Assembly: GCA_039707465.1 (NCBI GenBank)
Contig: CM077647.1
Coordinates: forward strand, 179,989,776-180,053,775
Direction of reading: 5' to 3'
From: Rhabdophis nuchalis
Lineage: Eukaryota; Chordata; Lepidosauria; Squamata; Natricidae
DNA length: 64,000 nucleotides
Shown here: piece by piece, positions 9,851 through 22,000 of the stretch
Position numbering within the stretch: the first letter of the stretch is position 1
Layout of the letters: every line of letters starts with the position of its first letter
Program-made: the position numbers and the translations under genes
The notes under the pieces: model-generated
What the model saw: only the letters and a program-made list of their open reading frames with translations
Told to the model about the DNA's origin: nothing
Database searches by the model: none

Positions 9851-10980
9851 CATAATCAAACAGGTAGAGCAAAATAATCAGAATAAACTCTCTAGAAATG
9901 TGGGTTGAACCTCTTGCAGATCCTATCCGATGATACGGTCGGCAGGGAAAAAGGCTAATCAAATATTTAGAAATGTGTTATCGGACCAAATCATCAGATA
10001 ATCAGCCGGGAGGGGTAGGGGGAATTATAAAATATTTAGGAATCCATTGGGGAATGAAAAAAAATATATGTAGAAATAAGTGCGTGAACCACTTATTTAT
10101 CTGTTATTCTATCTGATAGTCAACAGGGGGAAAAAATAATAAAATACAGTAATCCCTCGTTTTTCGCGGTTAATGGGGACGGGAACCTTCCGCGAAAACT
10201 GAAAAACCGCGAAGTAGGATTCGCACCGGAAACTTGAGTTGGTGGACATCGTTTAAAGCAAGCACTAGGGGGCGCTTGCCTCCTACCGATGCATTTCCCC
10301 CCCCTGTATTTTTTAAAAACCCGCGAAGCACTGAAGCCGCGAAACATGAAGCCGCGGAAAACGAGGGATCACTGTATTTAGAAACGTGTCTCTTGAATGA
10401 AAGGTAGCTTCGATCTGATAATCAACCGGGGGAAAATAATTAAATATCAAGAATAGGTGTGGTGAACTCGTTTCTATCCATTGAACTGATCGTGCATTGA
10501 GCAGGGAGAAAAAATAACAATAATATCTAGGGATATGTGTGTGAACCAGCTGTAGCTTCTATTGGATGATCAACAAGAGAAAAATAATTAAATTATCTAG
10601 GAATAGGTGTGCTGAATTAAATGTAGCTTCTATCCATTGAACTGATCGTACATTCAGCAGGGACAAATAATAATAAAAATATCTAGGGATATAACCATAG
10701 GTGTAGCTTCTATCCATTGAATTGATGATACGGTCAGCAGGGGAAAAATAATAATTGTTATAATTATAATATCTAGGGATATGTGTGTGAGCCAGCTCCA
10801 GCTTCTATTGGATAATCAACAGGATAAAAACAATTATCACAAATATCTAGGAATAGGTGTGCTGAATTAAATGTAGCCTCTATCCATTGAACTGATCATT
10901 CGGAAAAATAATAATAATATCTAGGGATATGTGTGTGAATCAGTTGCAGATTCTAGTCCGTTGAAACTGCTGGGAAAAAT
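9850..10980. repeat. Degenerate tandem repeat of about 100 bp
   Basis: Recurrent segments AATATCTAGGGATATGTGTG, TGTAGCTTCTATCCATTGAA and CTGATCGTACATTCAGCAGG alternate with AATAAT runs about every 90-120 bp. Copies have diverged. A mariner-like MITE interrupts the array. Confidence 0.75.
10147..10374. mobile_element. Mariner/Tc1-like MITE, 228 bp
   Basis: Terminal inverted repeats CAGTAATCCCTCGTTTTTCG and CAGTGATCCCTCGTTTTCCG (the latter read from the right end on the minus strand), flanked by TA at 10145-10146 and 10375-10376, the target of Tc1/mariner elements. No transposase frame. The CCGCGAA-type interior is GC-rich. Confidence 0.85.
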
Positions 10981-11376
10981 GGAATAGCTCAAAAAGATTT
11001 CCAGTTTCTATCCATTGTCAGGAGAGAAAAAAAAACACCATTTGAGGCAGGAAGGCAGTTTTCAACTTTAAAAAGGAAAAAAGGCATTCGACTGGGTCGA
11101 CGTGTCAGAGAAGAATCGCCGATTGGCGACTTGTCCTGACCAGCAGGAGAGAATGTAAGGCTGCTCCTGTCCCGTTTTTTGGGGGGGGGGGGTTGGCCGC
11201 TGAGCGAGGGCCACGACGGTAAGCGGGGGACGCCCTCCCAAACGCCAGCCCAGAAAGGAACCAATCATAAATAGCCGATGAGGTGGTGTTGTGTTGTTGT
11301 GTTGGAGCTCGGTGTGGAGATGCCAGCGGGAAAGGTGCGGGCCGACCACGTCCACCGGAGCCACGGAAGCACCCGC

Positions 11377-11770
11377 TCAGTCCATCTTCAGGTTGACGTA
11401 GATGTAGCGGATGAACTTGAGGGAAGCAAAGAAGGAGATGGTGCCCAGCATGAGGAAAAAAACGAAGCCCGTCAGGAGCGAGTAGCCAAAAAACTCCACC
11501 GTCTGCACCATGCCGGACATGTTGGAGCGCCGGGTGTAGTAGAAGACGGAGTAGAGGAAGATGAAGAGGCCCGTAGAGCCCGCGCTCAGGATGGAGCGCC
11601 ACCACCAGCGGTAGTCCTCCCCCGAGAGCTGGAAGTAGGTGAGGGCGATGGAGATGCAGGCCCCCACGCTCAGCAGGATGGCAAAGACGAAGAAGAGGAT
11701 GCCGTAGAGGGTGTAGAGCTCGCGGCCCCAGACGGTGGCGAAGATGTAGTAGAGCTCCACCGAAATCGCG
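11377..11770 (-). CDS. TM9SF1: TM9SF1 coding exon 4 (last)
   Basis: Encodes [20 protein letters not shown] through the last membrane helices to [15 protein letters not shown] and TGA at 11377-11379. The acceptor AG is at 11771-11772 after a pyrimidine-rich CTTTTCCTCCCGC. Confidence 0.96.
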
Positions 11771-14756
11771 CTGCGGGAGGAAAAGAGGGGAGCGGGTGAG
11801 GGACGGGCTTGGCACCTGCGTAAACAGCCCGGGAGGCCATCCTTCCGCAGATACAAAATGGCGTCGGTTAAATTGGTCGACATGAGAGGTGTGCGGACTT
11901 CAACTTCAAGAATTCCTCAGCCTGGGTTCAGGATCGACCATGAGATCCTAGCTTTCTCCCCCTCTTTTCCTTCTTTCCCTCTCTCTATCCTTTCTTCCTC
12001 TCCCTTTCTTTTCTCTCCCTTCCTTTTTCCTTCCTTCCTGCCTCCCTCCCTCTTTGTTTTCTTTTCCTTTCCTTCTCCCTCTCATTTCCTTCCTTCCTTT
12101 CTCCCCGCTTCCTTCCTTCTTTCCTTCCACCCTTTCCTTTCCTTCGCTCTTCTTCCATCTTTTTCTTCCTTCCTTGCTCCCTCCCTCTGTCCTTTCCTTC
12201 TCCCTCTCTTCTTCCTTCCATCCTTCCCCTTCTTTCTTTCTTTCTTTCTTTCCTTCCTTCCTCTCGCCTTCCTTTCATTTCTCCCCCCTCTAGTCTTTCC
12301 TTCCTTCCCCTTTCTCCATCCTTTCTCCCTCTCGCCTTCCTTTCCTTTCTCTCCCTTCCTTTTTCCTTCCTTCCTCCCTTTGCTTTTTTTCTTTCGTTCT
12401 CCCTCCCATTTCCTTCCTTCCTTTCCCTTCTTTATTTCCTTCCTTCCTCTCCTTCCTTTCTCCCCTCTTCCTTTTCTTCCTTCCTTCCTTCCCCTTTCTC
12501 TTTTCTCCCTCTCTTTCCTTTGCTTTCCTTCTCCCTCTCTTCTTCCTTCCCTTCTTTCATTATCCTTCCTTCCTCTCTTTTCTTTCCTTTTACACCCCTT
12601 TTAGTCCTTCCTTCCTTCCTCTTTCGCCATCCTTTATTCTGCTAGCCTTCCTTTCCTTTCTGCTCCTTCTAGTCCTTCCTTCTTTCCTTCCCTCCCTCTT
12701 TCCTTCGCTTTCCTTCTCCCTCTGTCTTCTTCCTTCCATCTTTCCCCTTCTTTATCCTTCCTTCCTCTCTCCTTTCCTTTCTCCCCCTTCTAGTGCTTCC
12801 TTCCTTCCCCTTCTTTCCTTATCCTTCCTTCCATTCTCTCGCCTTCCTTTCCTTTCGTTTCCCCCTTCCTCTTTCCTTCCTCTTAATCCAGAGGACATAA
12901 GGTCTCCGGCTGGAGCAGGGGGTTGGACTAGATGGCCTCCAAGGTCCCTTCCAGCCCTAGATTGCTCTGTTGTTTTAAAGAATGTTCTGAAGCCTTCATT
13001 CCTCTCGTTTTTTCCTCCCTCCCTGTATGTACATCCATCCATCCATCCATCCATCCATCCATCCATCTATATCTTATTAACTTCCTCCTCGCCACCTCTT
13101 TCGTTTCCCTTTTCTTTCTTTTTTCTTTTGTTTCTCTTCTTTCTTTCTCTCCCGTTTGCTCTCTTTCTTTCCTTTTCTCTCTTTCTATCCCTTCCTTTCC
13201 TCCATCCAAAGCTAGGAGATCCCTCCCTTTCTTTCTCTCTCTTCTTCCATTTTTCCTTCCTTCCTTTCTCCCTCCCTCCCTCTTTCCTTTCCTTCTCCCT
13301 CTCTCCTCTTCTTTCTGCCGTCCAGTTCCTTCTTTCTTTATCCTTCCTTCCTCTCCCTCCCTTCCTTCCTTTCTCTCCCTTCCTTTTTCCTTCCTTCCTT
13401 CCTCCCTTCCTCCCTCTTTCCTTTCCTTCTCTCTCTCTCTTCTGCCATCCGGTTCCTTCTTTCTTTATCCTTCCTTCCTCTCTCCCTCCCTTCCCTTCTC
13501 TCCCTTCCTTCCTTCCTTCCTTCCTCCCTCCCTCCCTCCCTCCCTCTTTCCTTCTCTCTCTCTCTTCTGCCATCTGGTTCCTTCTTTCTTTATCCTTCCT
13601 TCCTCTCTCCCTCCCTTCCTTTCTCTCCCTTCCTTTTTCCTTCCTTCCTTCCTCCCTTCCTCCCTCTTTCCTTTCCTTCTCTCTCTCTCTTCTGCCATCC
13701 GGTTCCTTCTTTCTTTATCCTTCCTTCCTCTCTCCCTCCCTTCCCTTCTCTCCCTTCCTTCCTTCCTTCCTTCCTCCCTCCCTCCCTCCCTCCCTCTTTC
13801 CTTCTCTCTCTCTCTTCTGCCATCTGGTTCCTTCTTTCTTTATCCTTCCTTCCTCTCTCCCTCCCTTCCTTTCTCTCCCTTCCTTTTTCCTTCCTTCCTT
13901 CCTCCCTCTTTCCTTTCCTTCTCTCTCTCTCCTCTTCCTTCATTTTGTTCCTTCCTCCCCCACCCTTCTTTCTTTCTTTATCCTTCCCTCCTTCGATTGT
14001 TAACTCTGGCCGGGGAATTCTGGGAGTTGCAGTCCACGCACCTCTTCAAGCTCCCCAGACTTATTAACTTATTCTATATCTAGCCGCAGAAAGAAATGGT
14101 TAAATCTGAATTTTAAGGGGTAATTGTATTTTATAGGTTTGTAGTTTGTAGCGTTTGGCCATCGGTGTGCGCATTTAATTAATTAATTTATTACATTTAT
14201 AGACCGCCCCCTCTCTCCCATAGGGACTCGGGGCGGTGCACAGGAAATTAAAAATCCAATAAATACAACAATATACAAACTGCAAAATATTAAAACCGAA
14301 TTAAATTAACCCCTGTGCTAAAATCAATATGAAAACCCCTCAAACCCTAACAATTACCCCTTAAAATTCAGATTGAACCATTTCTTTCTGCGGCTAGATA
14401 TAGAATAAGTTAGGCCAGGCCGGCCTGATGGAAGAAGTGAGTCTTTAACTTCTGGCGGAAAGAGCGGAGGTCCGTCGTTGTTCTGATTTCGGGGGGGTAG
14501 GTCGTTCCAGAGGGTCGGGCCCACCACAGAGAAGGCCCTTCCCCTGGGCGTCGCCCGCTGGCATAGCCTAATGCAGGGGTCCCCAACCTTTTTTGCACCA
14601 GGGACCGGTTTCATTTTAAAGAAAGTTTTGCGGACCAGCTGAGTGGCTAAGCAGTCATGTGACTGGGTGGGCGTGGCCAACTTGGAAAATGTGAAACTCA
14701 CTTAACAATGGTCTTGGTTAACAACCAAACTTTTGGGCTCAATTGTGGTCATAAGT

Positions 14757-14811
<55 letters not shown>

Positions 14812-17800
14812 CTGTCTTTTTCTCTCTCTTTCTTTCTCTTTCTTTCTTTCTCTCTTTCTTTCTCTTTCTCTTTCTTTCTCTCTTTCTCTTTATTTCTCTC
14901 TCTTTATTTCTATTTCTCTCTTTCTTTCCCTTTCTCTTTCTCTTTCATTCTTTCTCTCTCTTTCTTTCTCTTTCTTTCTCTTTCTCTCTCTGTCTCTTTT
15001 TCTTTCTTTCTTTCTGTCTCTTTTTCTCTCTCTTTCTTTCCTTTCTGTATCTTTCTCTCTCTCTTTCTCTCTGTCTGTCTTTCTCTTTCTCTCTCTCTTT
15101 CTTTCTCCCTCTCACACACTTTCTTTTTCTTTCTTTCTCTTTTTCTCTCTCTCTCTGTCTCTCTCCTTCGTCTGCCCATCTGTCACTCTATGTGTGTGTG
15201 TGTCTGTCTGTCTCGCATTCACGCACTTAATCACTCATTCTGTGTGTCTCTCCCTCCCTCCCTCCCTCTCTCTCTCTGTCTGTCACTCTCTGATTCTCCC
15301 CTCCCTCCCTCCCTCTGTGTCTGTGCCTCTCTCTGTCTGTCCGTCGTCATCCCCACGCCGCCCCCGCCCCCCACGGAGCCTCCTCAGCCCAGCCCGCCAC
15401 GCTCACTCGCCTTAGCCTGCCCCGCCCCCCCGCCCCCCGCGCTGGGTCGCTCGTTCGCTCGCTCTGGCTCCTTCCAGGAGCTGAGAAGGCTCCGTGTGTG
15501 TGTGTGTGGGGGAATCGGCGGTCGGTAGGGAGGGATGCTGCTGCGGTGCCCAGGAGTCCCACCATCGACGAGGGGGAGGAAGAGCCGCACTCCAACGGCG
15601 CGAACAGCCGTGCCTGCGCTCTCCCGCGTGCTCTGCCCCCTCCTCCCTCCTCCTCCTCTCCGGCCCTGCGGCCCGGTTCCTACCAAGCCACGGACCGGCA
15701 CCGGTCCGCAGCCCGGGGGTTGGGGACCTCTGGCCTAGTGGACGGCACCCGGAGAAGTCCCTCTCTGTGGGAGCGAATCGGCCAAAGGGATGTATGGGGC
15801 AGGATGCGATCCCGCAGAGAACTAGGCCCCGTGCCATGACGGCTGCACTGCCCAAGGCTCAATTCCCCATTTGCGACTCGCTTCACCCCGGCTGTGATTC
15901 ACTTAATGGCCGAAAAGCCGTTCCAAGTCGAGGACCGGCCGTCGCTGTTTGGCTGCTGCTCACCTGAAGGGGAGAAACCCCCCGATGGTCATATGGACCA
16001 CCGTGGACTTGTACCAGGGCTGGGGAGGGATCTCCCGGGCGATGTTCTTGGTGCGGCAGGGGGCATCGAAGGGCGTGGCCCGGTTCTTGCCGAAGATGCC
16101 ACCGATGACCGTCAGCGGGAAGCCCACCAGCAACCAGACGGTCAGCAGCAGGAAGATGGTGGTGACCGGCAGGGCCTGGGTGGAGCCATTGGCCCAATGG
16201 ACGGAGTTGACCACGCTCCAGGTCAGGAAGAAGGGAGCTGAGCAGGGAGGGAAAAGAAGAGAGGAAAAACACAGCGGTTATTTTCTTTTCTTTTCTATTC
16301 TATTCTCTATTCTGTTGTATTCCTATTCCTATATTCTATTTCTATTTCTCTTCTCTTCTATTTTCTCTTCTTCTATTTTCTTTTCTATTCAATTTTCTCT
16401 ATTTTCTCTTCTTCTATTCTCTATTCTATTCTGTTCCATTCTACTTTCTCTTCTCTTCATTCTATTTTCTCTTCTCTTCTTCTATTTTCTCTTCTATTTT
16501 CTCTTCTTCTATTTTCTTTTCTATTTTCTATTCTTCTCTTCTCTTCTGTTCTATTCTATTTTCTCTTCTCTTCATTCTATTTTCTCTTTTCATTCTCTTT
16601 TCTCTTCTCTTCTTCTATTTTCTATTCTATTTTCTATTTTCTCTTCTCTATTCTATTCTGTTCTATTCTCTCCTCTTCATTCTATTTTCTCTTCTTCTAT
16701 TTTCTATTCTATTTTTTCTTCTATTTTCTTTTCTATTTTCTATTCTTCTCTTCTGTTCTATTCTATTTTCTCTTCTCTTCATTCTATTTTCTCTTTTCAT
16801 TCTATTTTCTCTTCTCTTCTTCTATTTTCTATTCTATTTTCTATTTTCTCTTCTCTATTCTATTCTGTTCTATTCTCTCTTCTCTTCGTTCTATTTTTTC
16901 TTCTTCTATTTTCTATTCTATTTTCTATTTTCTCTTCTCTATTCTATTCTGTTCTATTCTCTCTTCATTCTATTTTCTCTTCTATTATCTCTTCTATTTT
17001 CTTTTCTATTTTCTATTCTTCTCTTCTGTTCTGTTCTATTCTATTTTCTCTTCTCTTCATTCTATTTTCTCTTCTCTTCTTATATTTTCTATTCTATTTT
17101 CCCTTCTTTTTTCTATTCTATTTTCTTCTATTTTCTCTTCTCTTCTGTTCTATTCTATTTTCTATTCTTTTTTTCTATTCTTTCTTCTATTTTCTCCTCT
17201 CTTCTATTTTCTCTTCTCTCTTCTCTTCTCTCTTCTATTCTCTCTTCTCTTCTTCTATTTTCTCGTCTATTCTATTTTCTCTTCTATTTTCTTTTCTATT
17301 TTCTATTCTATTCTATTCTGTTCTGTTCTATTCTATTTTCTCTTCTCTTCATTCTATTTTCTCTTCTTCTATTTTCTCTTCTTTTTTCTCTGCTTCTATT
17401 TACTCTTCTATTTTCTATTCTGTTCTATTTTCTCTTCTCTATTCTATTTTCTCTTCTTTCTCTTCTCTTCTTCTATTTTCTTTTCTATTCTATTTTCTCT
17501 GCTGCTATTTTCTCTTCTTTTCTCTCTTCTCTTCCCTATTCTATTCTATCTTTTCTCTATTCGATTTTCTATTCCATTCACTTTTCTATTCTCTTCTATT
17601 CTCTCTTCTCTTCTGTAGCCCAGGGATGGCGAACCTTTATGGCATCGAGTGCCCAAACCTATGGGCATTTGCGCCAGAACGCCAGAAACTCTTAAGACTA
17701 GCAGGCCGGAGCATATAGGTGGGGCTCTGTCATGCATGAAGACCAGCTGGTGCGCGGAGACTTGGAAACCCGAAGACCAGGTGGCTGGTGCATGCACGGC

Positions 17801-19017
17801 CAGCTGGTCTGCAGGTTTCCAGGGTTCTGGCATGCACAAAGATCAGCTGGCCAGTGCGCATGTGCATATCGGAAAACAGAAAAGAAGCTGGCGATGGCGC
17901 ACATGGCCATAGAGAGGGCTCTGAGTGCTACCTCGGGCACGGGTGCCATAGTTCGCCACCACAGCTCTCTCCTATTCTATTTTCTTTTTTCTTTTATTTT
18001 CTCTTCCCTTTCTCTTCCCATTTTCCATATTCTATTCTATTCCTCTATTCCAGTGGTCGGCAAACCGCGGCTCACGAGCCGCATGCGGCTCTTTGGCCCC
18101 TGCGGCTCTTCCTCCACCCTCGCCGAGGGTGGGACTCCTGGGACCCGCCGGAGCAACCCTCCCTACCGGCCGCCGATTCCCTCCCTCCCCCTGCGGAGCC
18201 TTCCCAGGCGGCATGCCGGCCACTCATCTACTTCCAGGGGGTGCGGAGGCTCCGCGGGCAGGGAGAGGGAACCGGCGTCCAGTGGGTCACCCACTGAACG
18301 CCGTTCCTTCCCCCCCCCACACGGAGCCTTCTCACCCCTGGAAGTACCCTGAGCGAGCGAGCGGGCAGGCGGGCGGGCGGGCGGGCAAGCCAGGCTACTT
18401 CCAGGGCGATTGGAGGGAACCGGCGTCCAGTGGGTCACCCACTGAACGCCGTTCCCCTCCCCACATGGAGCCTTCTCACCCCTGGAAGTACCTTGAGCGA
18501 GCGAACAAACGGGCCAGGCTAAGGCGAGCGAGTGAGTGAGTAAGCGCGGCGGGCTGGGCTGAGGAGGCTCCGCGGGGAGGGGGGGCAGACAGACAGACAG
18601 AGAGAGGCACAGACACAGAGAGACAGGGAGGGAGGAGGAAATCAGAGAGTGTCAGACACAGAGAGACAGAGAGAGGGAGGGAGAGAAAGATAGAGACACA
18701 GAATGAGTGATTAAGTGCTTGAATGCGAGACAGACAGACACACACACACACAGAGTGACAGAGATGGGCGGACGAAGGAGAGAGACTGATAGAGAGAGAG
18801 AGAGAGAAAGAAAAAGAAAGAAAGAGAGAGAAAGAAAAAGAGAAAGAAAGAAAGAGAAAGAGGGAAAGAAAGAGAGAAAGAAAGAGAGCGAGAGAGAAAG
18901 AAAGAAAGAGAGAAAAAGATAAAGAGAGTGAGAAAGAGAGAGAGACAAATGGAGAAAGAGCGAGAAAGAAAGAGAGAAAGAAAGAAGGAAGGAAGGAAGG
19001 AAAGAAGGAAAGAAGGA

Positions 19018-19097
<80 letters not shown>

Positions 19098-22000
19098 AAT
19101 TATGACCACAATTGAGCCTAAAAGTTTGGTTGCTAACCAAGACCATTGTTAAGTGAGTTTCACATTTTCCAAGTTGGCCACGCCCACCCAGTCACATGAC
19201 CGCTGAGCCACTCCCACAAAACAGGCCACATCTTCCGGCTCTCAAAAGAACGGTGTTAACAACTGTGTTCTTAACTTAAAACGCTGCAATGATTCCCTTA
19301 AAAAATGTAGCAAAAAAACCTACTGAACCGGTAGTGAAGAGAATAGAATACCATTACTGGAACTATGGAGCTTTATGACTCGTGGACTTCAACTCCCAGA
19401 ATTCCTCAGCCAACATAGGGAACTAGGGCCTTTTTATGATTTGTGGACTTCAACTCCCAGAATTCCTCAGCCAACATAGGGAACTAGGGCCTTTTTATGA
19501 TTTGTGGACTTCAACTCCCAGAATTCCTCAGCCAACATAGGGAACTAGGGCCTTTTTATGATTTGTGGACTTCAACTCCCAGAATTCCTCAGGCAACATA
19601 GGGAACTAGGGACTTTTTATGATTTGTGGACTTCAACTCCCAGAATTCCTGAGCCAACATAGGGAACTAGGGCCTTTTTATGATTTGTGGACTTCCACTC
19701 CCAGAATTCCTCAGCCAACATGGGGAACTAGGGCCTTTTTATGATTTGTGGACTTCAACTCCCAGAATTCCTCAGCCAACATAGGGAACTAGGGCCTTTT
19801 TATGATTTGTGGACTTCAACTCCCAGAATTCCTCAGGCAACATAGGGAACTAGGGCCTTTTTATGATTTGTGGACTTCAACTCCCAGAATTCCTCAGCCA
19901 ACATGGGGAACTAGGGCCTTTTTATGACTCGTGGACCTCAACTCCCAGAATTCCTGAGCCGGCATGGGGAACTAGGGCCTTTTTAGGACTCGTGGACTTC
20001 AACTCCCAGAATTCCTGAGCCAACATGGAGAAATAGGGCCTTTTTATGATTTGTGGACTTCAACTCCCAGAATTCCTGAGCCAACATGGGGAACTAGGGC
20101 CCATTTATGACTTGGGGACTTTAACGGAGCCATGCTGGCCCAGGAATTCTGGGAGTTGAAGGCTCAGGAATTCCCCAAGGCATAATGGGGCCGTCGTTCC
20201 TCCCCTCTGCCCTAGGAAAAAGTCCTCCGAATCAAACGTGCCATAAAGACTCCGGAAGACGGGCTAGAGTGTCCCTCTCTTTGGCTACAGGGGGGAAAAA
20301 AGGGGCCATCCGTGGATCTCCATCCAGAAGGAACTGGTGGATGGCCACCCCCGAGCGCCGGAGGAGATGGCCGGAAGCTCACCAGAGAAAAGGCTGGTGG
20401 TCAGCACTATATTCCAGACCCATCGCTCGCCGCCGATCTGGTGGTAAAAGTTGCTGGATACATAGCCGGAGATGCAGCACGTCAAGGCGTAGAGGAGGAT
20501 GGCAGCCGAGTTGATGGCCCCGTGCCGGTGGACGTTGAACATGCCCAACAGGGCCATCACGATGATGCCCGTGCCCAAGGCCAGGAACTGGCTGCCCACG
20601 CCCAGCACGGCACAGAGGAGGCTGCGGTAGGGCGGAAACCGGAAGACGTCGGTGTGGATGATCTTCCACCCGTTGTCCCCTTGGTCGAAATCGTCGCCGG
20701 AGGACGAGGAAGAGGCCTCCTCGTCCAGGTTGTAGCGGGCCAGGTCGTTCTTCAGGACCCGCATGAGGATGACGACCACAAAGCCCACCAGCAGGAAGAC
20801 CAGCACCATGGAGTTGATGATGGAGAGCCAGTGGATCTCCAAGGTGTGAGGGAAGAAGCCGTCGTCCCCGCCCCGGCTGGCCCGGCGCTCCCCCTGGCGC
20901 TCGGCGCTGGTCTCCGACCAATGGACGCTGTAGGTGTAGGTCACGGGCAGCACCCCCTGGATGTCGTCCAGGCTGGTGGGTTTCACGTTGCGGACGCTGG
21001 CGTTGGCGTAGACGATGCGGTCGCCGTTCCACTCCAGGTAGAAGTCCAGGTGGGTCCAGAGGGCGATCTTGTGGGTGTGGGGCAGGAAGCCGCTCTCCTC
21101 CACGTAGCCCACGAAGCCGCGGAGCGGCAAGTCGTCCACCACGAACTCGAAGTAGTACAGCTCCTCGATGGCCTGGCGGAGTCGCTCGACCTGCCACGGG
21201 AAGCAAGGAAGGAAGGAAGGAAGGAAAGAAGGAAGGAAGGAAGGAAGGAAGGAAGGGTCAAGGCAACCGCGGAGAACAAGGATGGGCGTGCTAATTGAGG
21301 ACTTCCCTCAGAGCCTCCCTCGCTCTCATTATAATCTCCCTTCCTTCCTCCCTCTCAGTCCTTCCTTCCTCCTTCCTCCCAGTCCTTCCTTTCTCTCAGT
21401 CCTTCCTTCCTCTTTTTCCTTCTTTCCTTCCTCCCTTCCTCTCAGTTCCTTCCTTCCTCTTTTTTCTTGCTTCCTTCCTCTGTCCTTCCTTTCTCCCTTT
21501 CCTTCCTTCTTCTCAGTCCATCCTTCCTTTTTCCTTCCTTCCTTTGTCCTTCCTTCCTCCCTTTCCTTCCTTCATCCCTCCCTTCCTCTCAGTCCTTCCT
21601 TCCTTCCTACCTACCTCCTTTTCCTTCCTTCCTTCCTTCCTTCCTCAGCCTTCCTCCCTTTCCTTCCTTCCTCTCAGTCCTTCCTTCCTCTTTTTCCTTC
21701 CTTCCTTCCTCTCAGTTCCTTCCTCAGTTCCTTCCTTCCTCTTTTTTCTTGCTTCCTTCCTCAGTCCTTCCTTTCTCCCTTTTCTTCCTTCTTCTGTCCA
21801 TCCTTCCCTCCCCTTTTTCCTTCCTTCCTTCCTCTGTCCTTCCTTCCTCCCTTTCCTTCCTTCATCCCTCCCTTCCTCAGTCCTTCCTTCCTACCTCCCT
21901 CCTTTTCCTTCCTTCCTTCCTTAGCCTTCCTCCCTTTCCTTCCTTCTTCTGTCCATCCTCCCCTCCCCTTTTTCCTTCCTTCCTTCCTCTGTCCTTCCTT

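Noticed and set aside
15494..15967. GC-rich frames of 110-157 codons at 15.5-15.9 kb
   Set aside because: They lie in the GC-rich interior of a hAT-like element and in a LINE fragment; no recognised domain.
16300..17700. 589-codon plus-strand frame rich in Ser, Phe and Leu
   Set aside because: It reads a TTCTA/TTTTC array and runs over the opposite strand of TM9SF1 exon 3.
19365..20112. CRISPR-like regular repeats (also the 95-bp and 70-bp arrays)
   Set aside because: There are no unique spacers; whole units repeat, and the context is a vertebrate intron, so these are minisatellites.
20312..21298. 328-codon plus-strand frame opposite TM9SF1 exon 2
   Set aside because: Antisense shadow of a GC-rich coding exon; the minus strand has the conserved domain and correct splice sites.
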